Counted from the stretch's first letter, positions 1 to 7,468 are shown. The stretch is DNA of 31,575 nucleotides from AM-2324 sp042091035 (GCA_042091035.1 JBELIG010000014.1:1-31575); one strand, 5' to 3'. Notes: generated by a model not told the origin, from the sequence alone. Program-made: numbers and translations.

Positions 1-181
1 CTTAAATTTATGCTTGACTGATAGTCAGCTTGTTGTAGTGCTTTCTATCAGTTTTGGCGATAAAAATCTCTATGCAGATGCCAAAGTTAATTTGATTTAC
101 CATAAATTCATCAAAGATCTTGAGTAATGTTTCGCTAAAATGAAAATTGAACTTTGTGCTGATTTCAAGGTGCTTACAGAA
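1..181. other. Left edge without recognisable gene
   Basis: This stretch holds no convincing coding region; the longest reading seen is a 19-codon plus-strand frame near its end. A five-pair dyad TGACT-GAT-AGTCA occurs at 16-28 without a T tract. It may belong to a spacer or the 3' region of an untranslated transcript. Confidence 0.4.
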
Positions 182-712
182 TCAGATGCCTACAGATAGA
201 CCTGCTAACAGAATCCAGCCTTGGCCTATTTCAGCGCCGATGGTTTGTATATTGAATTCTCTGCCGAATGAAATTGCGGGTTGGATGAACCATTGCTTTT
301 TAAATTTAGAAAAGCGATAACCAATTTCTGCAGTCGGTTGAAGTACGAGAATCTGAGATTCTCCACGAGCAATAATTGGTTGAGTTCCACTGCTCCAGTC
401 AATTTTGTTTTTCCAAAGATCTGTACGCAAGCCTAAATAGAATTTATTCCTGTCCGACGTTTTAAAAATTCTATACCCAAGACTTCCTCCCAAGCCTACA
501 CCCTTTTCACTATCCTGAACGCCAAAATCCTTATGGTCAAGAATATTTGCTCCTATTCTAAACTGTAATTCCGATGAGTTTCCTAGCTGCTTAGCTAGGC
601 CTATTGATGGGATAACACCTGTAGGATATACTTGGAGTTCAAGGCACAAGTTATGTTGTCCATATGCATGTATTCCAAGAAAAAGTAGTAAAATAAGTAC
701 AGATGATTTCAT
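182..712 (-). CDS. Exported outer-membrane beta-barrel-like protein, function unknown
   Basis: This is a 176-residue protein with a clear Sec signal peptide (residues 1-19, hydrophobic core LILLLFLGI, cleavage after AYGQ). The mature part is rich in Gly and aromatic residues and alternates polar and hydrophobic residues in short strands that end in aromatic residues (for example FRIGANIL, GGSLGYRIF, AEIGYRF, WILLAGLSVGI), as in small eight-strand outer-membrane barrels of Bacteroidota. There is no lipobox and no membrane helix. The ATG start at 710-712 gives the signal peptide directly. It is divergent from the acyltransferase gene at 862. Barrel topology is inferred from strand pattern only. 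No substrate or partner can be named. Confidence 0.72.
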   Translation of the reverse strand: MKSSVLILLLFLGIHAYGQHNLCLELQVYPTGVIPSIGLAKQLGNSSELQFRIGANILDHKDFGVQDSEKGVGLGGSLGYRIFKTSDRNKFYLGLRTDLWKNKIDWSSGTQPIIARGESQILVLQPTAEIGYRFSKFKKQWFIQPAISFGREFNIQTIGAEIGQGWILLAGLSVGI

Positions 713-734
713 AGTTATAGCATTTAGAGTAAGG

Positions 735-769
735 CCTCGATCTCGAAGATAGAGGTATACGTCCGTATA
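735..769. promoter_or_regulatory. Two adjacent inverted repeats in a divergent intergenic region (candidate operator)
   Basis: Two dyads lie back to back between the barrel gene (-) and the acyltransferase (+). The first, 735-755, has arms CCTCgATCT and AGATaGAGG around CGA with one mismatch. The second, 756-769, is a perfect TATACG-TC-CGTATA. They sit 23-57 bp upstream of the barrel start codon and could be operators or leader hairpins. No regulator is assigned. Confidence 0.4.
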
Positions 770-822
770 TTAAATTATGATTAAATTCATAGGCAAATTT
801 AATTCATAGGATTATCTTTTAT

Positions 823-830
823 TTACTTTG
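823..830 (+). promoter_or_regulatory. Weak -7-like box upstream of the acyltransferase
   Basis: TTACTTTG differs from the Bacteroidota -7 consensus TAnnTTTG at one position and lies 31 bp before the ATG at 862. No convincing -33 box is seen, so the call is tentative. Confidence 0.3.
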
Positions 831-861
831 ACATTGTTTTCTTCAAGTATTGAATATATAT

Positions 862-2304
862 ATGATCAAATTATCATTTGAAACAGCAAGAAAAGATATA
901 GAGATTAGTTTTGATTTTAATGCGAAAGAGCTCAAAAGGTTACCTGATGAGGACTTTGTTTTAGTACTTAATGATCTTAACACTATGTTACAGGATGAGA
1001 TCAGTTCCAACTTGCAGGAATTGATTCAGAAGCGGCTCAATGATTTATCGATTAATTGTTTAGGGATCTTTTTTCTGCCAGAGATGACCAATCGGTTTTA
1101 TGATTTAAAGAATGGGAAGAATTTTAAATTAATTAATAAAGAAATTCTTGGAGAGGAAAAGCCAATTGTGCCCATGCGAATTTGTTTTGAAGAGCCTGGC
1201 ATTGGCATACCCTTGCGCTTGAAAAAATTTGTATCGGATGAACCGGTTAAGTTGATCCTCCGAATAGGAAAAACTATAAATCTTGAAAAGCAACAATCCT
1301 TCTCATCGGTATCAAGATTTTCGAGGTATTTACAGTCAAAAATTCTAGCCCTAGGTGTTCATGTTGAACACAAATATTTATTTGGTAATCCTTTTAAGCG
1401 CAACGCACAAGAGGAGCCAATTGCTGAAGCTGCAGATGGTCAATTGATTGCAAGTGAGATAGAAAATCTGACATTTGAAAACTTAATTGCCACTCAAGGT
1501 ATTTATGATGTTATCGTTGCGGCATCTCACCAGATTCCTAATACATTATTAGAGATTGGTCGTTTGCGCGAGATTGCATTTAGGGCCGTATCGGAGGGGT
1601 CTGGTAAGTCTAGAGATCTTGACGAGTATGACGTACATTATTACCAATTGATCATATGGGATAAAGAACAAAAGAGAATTGCTGGAGGATATCGAATGGC
1701 ACCAGGAGATTTGATTTTGAATCAGTTTGGGAAAACGGGCTTCTATATCAATTCCCTTTTCAAGATTCATAATGATTTCTTGCCGATCATGAGTGAATCT
1801 GTTGAGTTGGGTAGGTCCTACATAGCTACTGACTATCAAAGGAAAAGGTTGCCTTTGTTTCTGCTCTGGAAAGGTATCTTATACTATTTGATAAAGAATC
1901 CACAATACCGATACCTTTATGGCCCTATGAGTATAAGCAAGGATTATAGTAACCTTTCTAAAAGTTTGATCGTTGCTTTTATTCGTAGATACTTCTTTAA
2001 TGAGCAATTAGCTTCTTATCTTCAGCCCCGGAAACCATTTAAGGCAAAGGTTCATAAAGTTGATCTGGAGCTCCTTATGGATGGTCTTGGAAAGGAAATC
2101 AAATTCTTAGATAGCATTATTGAGGAATTAGAACCAAAGCATTTTAAAGTTCCTATCCTACTTAGACAGTATATCAAGTTGAGTGCTAAGTTTATCAGCT
2201 TTAATGTAGATCCGGCTTTTTCAAATGTACTAGATGGATTTATAATTTTAGACTTGAATGATGTGCCCTTAAGTATGATAGAAGCACTGAAAAAAGAAGT
2301 ATAA
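862..2304 (+). CDS. GNAT-type N-acyltransferase with a partial, motif-less PlsC-like N-terminal half
   Basis: This is a 480-residue cytosolic protein starting at ATG 862; a TTG at 850 would add four residues. Residues about 205-480 look like the GNAT N-acyltransferase domain of OlsB/GlsB-type enzymes, which transfer a fatty acyl group to an amino acid in making ornithine or glycine lipids. Visible family-like stretches are YYQLIIWD followed by IAGGYRM near 261-269, SVELGRSYI near 303-311 and YLYGPMSIS near 341-349. Residues about 65-155 resemble the second half of a PlsC lysophospholipid acyltransferase: FFLPEMTNRF at the FPEG-like position, PIVPMRI, and RIGKTINLE before RYLQSKILALG. The H-x4-D catalytic motif and the first half of PlsC are absent. 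Bifunctional OlsF-like enzymes carry both domains; here the O-acyltransferase half looks inactive, so the likely activity is the N-acyl step only. The amino-acid substrate cannot be read from the sequence. Confidence 0.75.
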   Translation: MIKLSFETARKDIEISFDFNAKELKRLPDEDFVLVLNDLNTMLQDEISSNLQELIQKRLNDLSINCLGIFFLPEMTNRFYDLKNGKNFKLINKEILGEEKPIVPMRICFEEPGIGIPLRLKKFVSDEPVKLILRIGKTINLEKQQSFSSVSRFSRYLQSKILALGVHVEHKYLFGNPFKRNAQEEPIAEAADGQLIASEIENLTFENLIATQGIYDVIVAASHQIPNTLLEIGRLREIAFRAVSEGSGKSRDLDEYDVHYYQLIIWDKEQKRIAGGYRMAPGDLILNQFGKTGFYINSLFKIHNDFLPIMSESVELGRSYIATDYQRKRLPLFLLWKGILYYLIKNPQYRYLYGPMSISKDYSNLSKSLIVAFIRRYFFNEQLASYLQPRKPFKAKVHKVDLELLMDGLGKEIKFLDSIIEELEPKHFKVPILLRQYIKLSAKFISFNVDPAFSNVLDGFIILDLNDVPLSMIEALKKEV

Positions 2305-2329
2305 TATAGATGAATAAGATTAGAGCAGG

Positions 2330-2872
2330 CTATAGATTTTTTTTATTCATGTTCACNNNNNNNNNNNNNNNNNNNNNNNNNNNNNNNNNNNNNNNNNNNN
2401 NNNNNNNNNNNNNNNNNNNNNNNNNNNNNNNNNNNNNNNNNNNNNNNNNNNNNNNNAGGTAGCTGTAGTAGAAAATCCAATAAGGAAATACCATAAAGTT
2501 CAAGGCGCTAATCGTTACACCACTTAGTAATAATCTGCCAGTCTTAATCTGTTCTTTTTTATGCGCAGTTTTTTCGGACTTAGTAAAAAAGAAATAATAT
2601 ATACTTAGTCCTAAGAATAGGCAAAAACTGAACCACTGAAAGAATTCGCTAACAGTCTGCTGTTTGATTATCACACTTGCAAAAGTGATGCTTAGATAGG
2701 CTTGGATTATTTCTACAGAAGCGGCACCAAGTGCAAACCAAATAGCTGCTTTTACTCCTTTTTCAATACTTATTTTACTAGTTGTAATATTGATCAGACC
2801 AAAGGGCAGTGATCCGATAAAACTGAGGATAATTCCCGCGCAGATATGACTAATAAAGTTCATTAAGAGCAT
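2330..2872 (-). CDS. LysE-type amino-acid/metabolite exporter, interrupted by an assembly gap
   Basis: About 138 residues are readable before the gap. The N-terminus (ICAGIILSFIGSLPFGLIN) has the Gly/Pro-rich first helix of LysE/RhtB exporters, followed by hydrophobic helices near 41-67 and 77-96, a basic cytoplasmic loop (KSEKTAHKKEQIKTG) and another helix ending just before the N run. Family members are about 200 residues with six helices, so about 60 residues are probably hidden; the eight residues read after the gap (ending KKNL) may or may not be in the true frame. The start is ATG 2872, or ATG 2863 (residue 4). Either way it overlaps the ATP-grasp stop (23 or 14 bp), which implies translational coupling. 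The family exports amino acids or related small molecules across the inner membrane. The substrate is unknown, and the context suggests a product of the adjoining ligase. Confidence 0.75.
   Translation of the reverse strand: MLLMNFISHICAGIILSFIGSLPFGLINITTSKISIEKGVKAAIWFALGAASVEIIQAYLSITFASVIIKQQTVSEFFQWFSFCLFLGLSIYYFFFTKSEKTAHKKEQIKTGRLLLSGVTISALNFMVFPYWIFYYSYXXXXXXXXXXXXXXXXXXXXXXXXXXXXXXXXXXVNMNKKNL
2357..2456. other. Assembly gap (100 N) inside the LysE-family gene
   Basis: Exactly 100 N, the conventional placeholder for a gap of unknown length. It interrupts the 3' part of the LysE-type exporter gene. The 52 bp between the upstream acyltransferase stop and the gap contain only the presumed tail of that exporter, plus an 8-bp inverted repeat (ATGAATAA at 2310-2317, TTATTCAT at 2343-2350). 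Confidence 0.98.
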
Positions 2873-3914
2873 GCCTAAAAGTTTTGCGTTTAGGAATTCT
2901 TTTTAGGTCAGTCTGCTTCTTATAGTTTTTGTAAATCTTATAAAGATCCCTTATTCCTGCGGACTGAATACCACGTTCTTTTTGGATTTTGTGCAAGTGC
3001 CCAATTCTTATGAGGTGATCTTTGTAAGCATTGATTTTTTGTTTTATCGGTACTTGAGGATCATAGATATGGGCAGGTTCTGCACCCACGCCATTGAACT
3101 CAATGATCTGTATGTTTTTTCCCTGGTTTAATTCTGCTAAGGTGTTATATTTTAGGTCAAATCTTCCATAGAATATGCCTTCCATTTGTTGGCCTATACC
3201 ATTGAACTGGTGAAGCATAAAAGGATTTAGTAAATGGTTTCCATCAAGGAATGCTGTTCCTTTGTTGTGGTTACCTACCTTTTCTAGTATGAGATTATTT
3301 CCTTCCATTGGGATCTGAACAAGTAAGGAAGCTTTTTCTTTTTTGAATCGCTGTATTTGTCTTCTTGCCCGTTTGTCTAAATTCATCAACTCTTCGACAG
3401 TAGATTTTCCATTCCCCTTGACACTTAGATATTTTTTGGTGCAAACAGAACTTATATATCCATGTTTTTCATTGGGTAATCTATAGTACATTACCGCCAT
3501 TTCATTTGGGAGATCTACAAATTCTTGGAGTATAATATCAAGCTTATATTTTTGGAGGTAGGATCTGAGTTCTTTCTCCGATTGGATGATTTGAACTAAG
3601 AATCCTCTCTCTCCGATATTTGGTTTGGCAACAAGTGGATAGGGTAAATAGTGATTCTCGATTTCATCCATACATTTCTCTGTGGACCAATCAGCCTCTA
3701 GTAATATGCTTTTAGGTTTGAAGTTCTCAGGTATAGAATTTAAAATGTGAATCTTTGATTCGCCAAATAGCCCTGAGCTTGCAATTGCGGGATTTACATT
3801 GGAGAAGAAAAAGGGATCTCTGTATTTGAAGGCTAATTTCAGATAGGTCCCTGCAAGCGGATATAAGGCTTTCCACATGGGAAGGTTTTCCCAATCATTG
3901 CTCTTGCTTTCCAT
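2850..3914 (-). CDS. ATP-grasp domain protein, carboxylate-amine ligase-like
   Basis: This is a 354-residue soluble protein with no signal peptide. The ATP-grasp fold is supported by PLVAKPNIGERG (residues 93-104, nucleotide-binding Lys and flexible loop), ILQEFVD (128-134, hinge and base-contacting strand), GNGKSTVEEL (167-176, as in D-Ala-D-Ala ligase or cyanophycin-synthetase relatives), GRFDLKY (250-256) and IIEFNGVGAEP (270-280, acidic and Asn metal ligands). Such enzymes activate a carboxylate as an acyl phosphate and join it to an amine or thiol. The substrate cannot be deduced. It lies 3 bp downstream of the MOSC gene and overlaps the start of the exporter gene, so the three are probably co-translated. 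The first 90 residues do not match a preATP-grasp domain I can name. Confidence 0.8.
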   Translation of the reverse strand: MESKSNDWENLPMWKALYPLAGTYLKLAFKYRDPFFFSNVNPAIASSGLFGESKIHILNSIPENFKPKSILLEADWSTEKCMDEIENHYLPYPLVAKPNIGERGFLVQIIQSEKELRSYLQKYKLDIILQEFVDLPNEMAVMYYRLPNEKHGYISSVCTKKYLSVKGNGKSTVEELMNLDKRARRQIQRFKKEKASLLVQIPMEGNNLILEKVGNHNKGTAFLDGNHLLNPFMLHQFNGIGQQMEGIFYGRFDLKYNTLAELNQGKNIQIIEFNGVGAEPAHIYDPQVPIKQKINAYKDHLIRIGHLHKIQKERGIQSAGIRDLYKIYKNYKKQTDLKRIPKRKTFRHALNELY

Positions 3915-3917
3915 TTT

Positions 3918-4406
3918 TTAGGATTCCTTGTAAATGCTTAGCGCATCACCCAATTCCAAAACACCGGACTCAATTACTTTGCAGGTGATACCACCATGGC
4001 CTACTAAAGCTTGATATCCTCCTGGGCCAAAGTTTTCTTCCATGCGATTGCAGGGTACACAGTCTCCGGTTGCAAGTAATATTGCACTCTCTCCAATTCT
4101 GAATTTATGACCTATGAGTGCTCTAAGGTTAAAGCCTGAAACAACAATATTCCTTCTTGTAAGCTTGGGATCTATTTTATCCTTATCGAGAATCTTTGCA
4201 ATCACCTCGAGGTGTTCTTTCTGTATGATTGTAACCATTCGGTTACCGAGTTTTCCATAGTGGTCTCCTTCGATTCCGGATTCCTTGAGGATGTTTACTT
4301 TTCTGGCGCTTAAAACCTCCCCTTTATGTTCTTTGCGATAGGAAATGAATTCTACCTTTCCCTTTTGTGGAGCATCTAGTATGAATTGTTCTAGTTTGTT
4401 TGCCAT
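3918..4406 (-). CDS. MOSC domain protein
   Basis: This is a 162-residue protein consisting of a single MOSC domain, the fold shared with the C-terminus of molybdenum-cofactor sulfurases and with YiiM-like proteins. Visible marks are GIEGDHYGK (44-52), the basic KLTRRNIVVSG (81-91) that would bind the cofactor phosphate, and the cysteine segment TGDCVPCNRMEE (113-124) with Cys116 and Cys119, where the conserved MOSC cysteine lies. It has no N-terminal beta-barrel domain and no electron-transfer domain, so it is a stand-alone form. It is the first gene of the MOSC/ATP-grasp/LysE cassette and follows msrB by 57 bp. Family members act in sulfur delivery or reduction of N-hydroxylated compounds; which applies here is unknown. 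Confidence 0.88.
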   Translation of the reverse strand: MANKLEQFILDAPQKGKVEFISYRKEHKGEVLSARKVNILKESGIEGDHYGKLGNRMVTIIQKEHLEVIAKILDKDKIDPKLTRRNIVVSGFNLRALIGHKFRIGESAILLATGDCVPCNRMEENFGPGGYQALVGHGGITCKVIESGVLELGDALSIYKES

Positions 4407-4431
4407 GATTAATCAATTTGATGGGTTCAAA

Positions 4432-4439
4432 CAAATATA
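4432..4439 (-). promoter_or_regulatory. Bacteroidota -7 box for the MOSC operon
   Basis: Read on the minus strand this is TATATTTG, a perfect TAnnTTTG, 25 bp before the MOSC ATG and after the msrB stop. It suggests the MOSC cassette can be transcribed independently of msrAB. No clear -33 TTG is visible. Confidence 0.5.
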
Positions 4440-4463
4440 TAGATTTAAGGGAAAGGTAGGCCA

Positions 4464-4676
4464 TTATTTTGGCACAAACTTCAATGAAATTGAGTTNNNN
4501 NNNNNNNNNNNNNNNNNNNNNNNNNNNNNNNNNNNNNNNNNNNNNNNNNNNNNNNNNNNNNNNNNNNNNNNNNNNNNNNNNNNNNNNNNNNNNNNNCCAG
4601 AGAAAGGCATTTCTGTGCCTTTGTGTAAGATCACTCTGGCTTCTTCGGGGTTCAGTTTGTTGTATTCTTTTTTCAT
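4464..4676 (-). CDS. msrB: Peptide-methionine (R)-S-oxide reductase, both ends visible across an assembly gap
   Basis: The first 26 residues (KLNPEEARVILHKGTEMPFS) are the standard MsrB N-terminus. The last ten after the gap (NSISLKFVPK, stop at 4464) match the MsrB C-terminus, where the catalytic Cys lies just upstream in RxCxNS. The middle, with the zinc CxxC pairs and the active-site Cys, is hidden by the N run. Known MsrB proteins have about 130-150 residues, so roughly 95-115 residues (about 285-345 bp) are missing, clearly more than the 100 N drawn. The ATG at 4676 shares one base with the msrA stop (TAATG), indicating translational coupling. No signal peptide is present, unlike the MsrA encoded upstream. 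It reduces methionine-R-sulfoxide in proteins. Confidence 0.85.
   Translation of the reverse strand: MKKEYNKLNPEEARVILHKGTEMPFSXXXXXXXXXXXXXXXXXXXXXXXXXXXXXXXXXXNSISLKFVPK
4497..4596. other. Assembly gap (100 N) inside msrB
   Basis: Exactly 100 N. Recognisable N- and C-terminal pieces of msrB on either side show that the contigs are correctly joined and oriented, and that the true gap is longer than drawn. Confidence 0.98.
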
Positions 4677-5266
4677 TAGTTAGACTTTTTTAGATAAGGC
4701 TCAAAGCGCTTTCTGAATTTGGCGAGTTTAGGATTAATAATAACTCGGCAATAGCCATAATTTTCATTGTTTGAATAGAAGTCCTGGTGGTATTTTTCAG
4801 CATCATAGAATTTGATGAGCGGAGATACTTCAGTAACAATTGGACCATCCCATACAGAAGGAGCATAAATCTTCTTTACACTATTTGCAATATCTTTCTG
4901 TTGTTTGTTGTGATGAAAAATAACAGACCGATACTGTGGTCCTTTATCATTGCCTTGTCGGTTGAGTGTAGTTGGATCGTGGGTTGTAAAAAACACTTCA
5001 CAAAGCAGTCTGAAGTCTATTACTGCAGGATCGAATGTCACCTGAACAACCTCTGCATGACGTGTTCGTCCGGAGCATACCTCTTCGTAGGAATAATACT
5101 TTGTGTCACCTGAATATCCGGAAACAACACTTACAACTCCATCTAATTCTTCGAAAACAGCTTCTACGCACCAGAAGCATCCACCTCCAAATGTTGCTTT
5201 TTCAAGGTCTTGGGCTTGGGAGTAAATGGAGGTCAGTAGTAATAAGGCAATAATTGTATAGCGCAT
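4676..5266 (-). CDS. msrA: Peptide-methionine (S)-S-oxide reductase, exported
   Basis: MsrA of 196 residues from the ATG at 5266. Residues 1-18 form a signal peptide (MRYTIIALLLLTSIYSQAQ, cleavage near AQA/Q), so the enzyme probably works in the periplasm; longer upstream readings would bury this signal. The catalytic motif GGCFWC has Cys30 as nucleophile. Further family segments are SGYSGD (49-54), GRTRHAEVVQVTFDP (66-80), FFTTHDPTTLNRQGND (92-107), GPQYRSVIF (109-117), and EKYHQDFY (157-164). Cys173 in GYCRVI is a candidate resolving cysteine. It reduces methionine-S-sulfoxide and is followed by msrB with a one-base stop/start overlap. Confidence 0.95.
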   Translation of the reverse strand: MRYTIIALLLLTSIYSQAQDLEKATFGGGCFWCVEAVFEELDGVVSVVSGYSGDTKYYSYEEVCSGRTRHAEVVQVTFDPAVIDFRLLCEVFFTTHDPTTLNRQGNDKGPQYRSVIFHHNKQQKDIANSVKKIYAPSVWDGPIVTEVSPLIKFYDAEKYHQDFYSNNENYGYCRVIINPKLAKFRKRFEPYLKKSN

Positions 5267-5318
5267 TCTTTTCTTTTTTAAGTAAATAACTAAATAGGGG
5301 TCTTGGTTCAATGGTCGC

Positions 5319-5350
5319 AAAAAAAAAGGTAACACCATAGTGGCATTACC
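5319..5350 (-). terminator. Intrinsic terminator of the first MORN-caspase gene
   Basis: On the minus strand this is a ten-pair stem (GGTAATGCCA / TGGTGTTACC, including two G-T pairs) with a 3-nt loop, followed by nine T. It lies 10 bp after the stop codon at 5360 and separates the caspase from msrA. Confidence 0.8.
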
Positions 5351-5359
5351 TCATTTTAT

Positions 5360-7348
5360 TTAGAACCCAATTGCACTAACTGGCATATTGGGATCGTAAT
5401 CTCCTTCGATCACCGGTGTTTGCCGTTTTCCAGTATATTCTTTTACATTTTGGTAGACAAAATTGAATAGTTCACTGATGGTGATGATATTATCTTTGAC
5501 TCCCGAATCTGCAGCTCCTTCCAATCCTTTGATCAGATAATGACTGAAAACTCCTTGTCTTAATCCCTGAGATTCTAAGGATGTTTCCTGAGATTTCGAG
5601 GACATTATTAGTGCAGTACCTTCTTTAGCTTGTGCAAGACTCTCATAATAGGACTCTAAGATGGATTTTGAACTTCCACTTTTCATAGCAAGTAGAGAAC
5701 CGGAATGACAGGCGTCTGCTATGCAAATTTTATATTTAGCTTCACTTTCATCCAAGAGTGATTTGATCGTTTCATGATCTAGGCGGTTATTATATCCGTC
5801 AAAGTCTATGGGCAGAAATGCACCATTCAAGCCATGTCCTGAAAAGTAAAGAAGAATTAGGTCATCGGGACCAGCTTTTGCAAATGTACTGCGCATAGCA
5901 TCCATGATCTGAAGCTTTGTTGCTGCTTCATCTATAAGGATACTAATTTGATCATTTTCCAGGGCACCTCCTTTAGGCGATCTAAGAAATGCATATACTC
6001 TGTAGGCATCGTCATCTGTATATTTAAGCGTGGGCATGTGATCGTAGGAAGAAACACCTACCACAACTGCATACACTTTGGGTCTTTTAAATGTAGAACT
6101 ACTTGGAATATTTTCTTCTTGATTCAATCCACCAGCAGCAAATTCACCATTGACCCAATTCCCTTGTATGATTGCACCATCGTATTTTTCGAGTGTACCA
6201 TTGCCGTTGTATTTTCCATCTTGCCAATTGCCTTCATAGCTAGTCCCATTATCAAAAATCATCTTTCCATAACCATCCTTACAATCTCCGGATACACAAC
6301 CTGTGATGCTGGCAATTTCATCATTCGTTATAAATGATCCTTCATCCCAACGGCCACTTTGTTTTTTCCCAGTTGCACTGATTAGCATACCAGTTCCATG
6401 ATAAAGTCCTTCTTTTACAGAGCCACTATACGTACTTTCATCTTCGTAAATAAATGTTCCCTCTCCATTGGGTTTTCCCTGTTGGAACTGACCTTCAAAT
6501 CGAGCGCCGTTTGCATAGGCAAAAATACCTGATCCATCCGTACAATCTCCGCTTATACAACCACTTTGAACATTCGCTTCTAACTCATTTTTGGCTTCAT
6601 TTGGAAACAATTCGCTGATAACCTCTCCCTGCTCATTGAGTGGCTGACCTTTTTTCCAATCACCGGTCCATTTACTTCCTTCTGGACTAATCTTGGTACC
6701 TCTACCTTCTGGATATCTATTGGCCCAATTACCTTGATATTTACTTTTATTTGGGTAGTAGCACACTCCAATACCGTGAATCTGACCATTTACGAATTCA
6801 CCAATGTATGCAGCGCCTGATGGGAAGATGTAGATTCCTTTTCCATTGTTACAATCACCGCTGATACAGCCAGTTTGCTGAGGGTTTTTGCTTGGGTTTC
6901 TCAGGCGCTCTTCAAGCGTCATTTTCTTTTCTTCCTCTATGAGCACGTTGACGAGTTCGTTGGAGGTATCATCTTCCGTTTTAGTTGATACAGCTATAGC
7001 TTCGCTTTCTTCTACCACGGGAGGGGCTGTTGGTTTTCCTTTGCTCCACCAACCTTCTGTTTTTGTTCCGTCGGGATATATTTTTATACCCTGACCTTCT
7101 GGATAATTATCTACCCAATTACCTTGGTATTTTGATCCATCTGTATAATAGAATGATCCGATTCCATTTGCTTTTCCTGCCTTGAATTGTCCGATATATT
7201 TACCTCCCGAAGGGAATATCATAATGCCTGTGCCGTTTTTACAATTACCTGTTTGACATAATGGAGATTGAGCACTTAAGCTAGTGATGTATAACATACA
7301 TAGTATGCTGATTGTGAGAAGCTTTATTTTTGAGATGACTGGATGCAT
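5360..7348 (-). CDS. Exported MORN-repeat protein with C-terminal caspase (C14) domain, four MORN blocks
   Basis: This 662-residue protein has a signal peptide (1-26, cleavage after LSA/Q). About eight full MORN repeats (Y-x-G-x-F/W ... G-x-G) occur in four blocks near 31-104, 161-234, 264-335 and 351-402. Each block is introduced by a C-x4-C motif: CQTGNC, CISGDC, CISGDC, CVSGDC. A low-complexity Glu-rich linker (about 105-158) separates the first two. The C-terminal caspase/metacaspase-like protease domain covers about 424-655, with KVYAVVVGVSSY (first strand), YFSGHG (catalytic His505) and IADACHSG (catalytic Cys547). Both catalytic residues are present, so it should be an active cysteine protease. 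The signal peptide places it outside the cytoplasm, unlike typical metacaspases. MORN repeats usually bind lipid or protein. It is a tandem paralogue of the gene at 7496-9061. Target unknown. Confidence 0.88.
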   Translation of the reverse strand: MHPVISKIKLLTISILCMLYITSLSAQSPLCQTGNCKNGTGIMIFPSGGKYIGQFKAGKANGIGSFYYTDGSKYQGNWVDNYPEGQGIKIYPDGTKTEGWWSKGKPTAPPVVEESEAIAVSTKTEDDTSNELVNVLIEEEKKMTLEERLRNPSKNPQQTGCISGDCNNGKGIYIFPSGAAYIGEFVNGQIHGIGVCYYPNKSKYQGNWANRYPEGRGTKISPEGSKWTGDWKKGQPLNEQGEVISELFPNEAKNELEANVQSGCISGDCTDGSGIFAYANGARFEGQFQQGKPNGEGTFIYEDESTYSGSVKEGLYHGTGMLISATGKKQSGRWDEGSFITNDEIASITGCVSGDCKDGYGKMIFDNGTSYEGNWQDGKYNGNGTLEKYDGAIIQGNWVNGEFAAGGLNQEENIPSSSTFKRPKVYAVVVGVSSYDHMPTLKYTDDDAYRVYAFLRSPKGGALENDQISILIDEAATKLQIMDAMRSTFAKAGPDDLILLYFSGHGLNGAFLPIDFDGYNNRLDHETIKSLLDESEAKYKICIADACHSGSLLAMKSGSSKSILESYYESLAQAKEGTALIMSSKSQETSLESQGLRQGVFSHYLIKGLEGAADSGVKDNIITISELFNFVYQNVKEYTGKRQTPVIEGDYDPNMPVSAIGF

Positions 7349-7468
7349 TGGCTTTGTGTTAGATTAGTTTAATTATGATGATTTAATAAAATCTATAGGT
7401 CGCTAACTATGCGTTTGTTTAAGATACTTATCTAATAACGTAAAAAAAGTGAATTTGATATGTGTGAT

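Noticed and set aside
850..861. TTG start for the acyltransferase four codons upstream
   Set aside because: The in-frame ATG at 862 is preferred and no ribosome-binding signal favours the TTG.
2305..2356. Inverted repeat ATGAATAA/TTATTCAT as terminator between the acyltransferase and LysE genes
   Set aside because: The 25-nt loop and A/T-only stem make it weak, and the gap at 2357 hides the context.
4345..4693. Plus-strand reading frames across the N run at 4497-4596
   Set aside because: They exist only because N is read as open; the coding content here is the MOSC start and msrB on the minus strand.
5267..5338. Longer MsrA N-terminus
   Set aside because: It would place 24 residues before a complete signal peptide; the ATG at 5266 is more likely.
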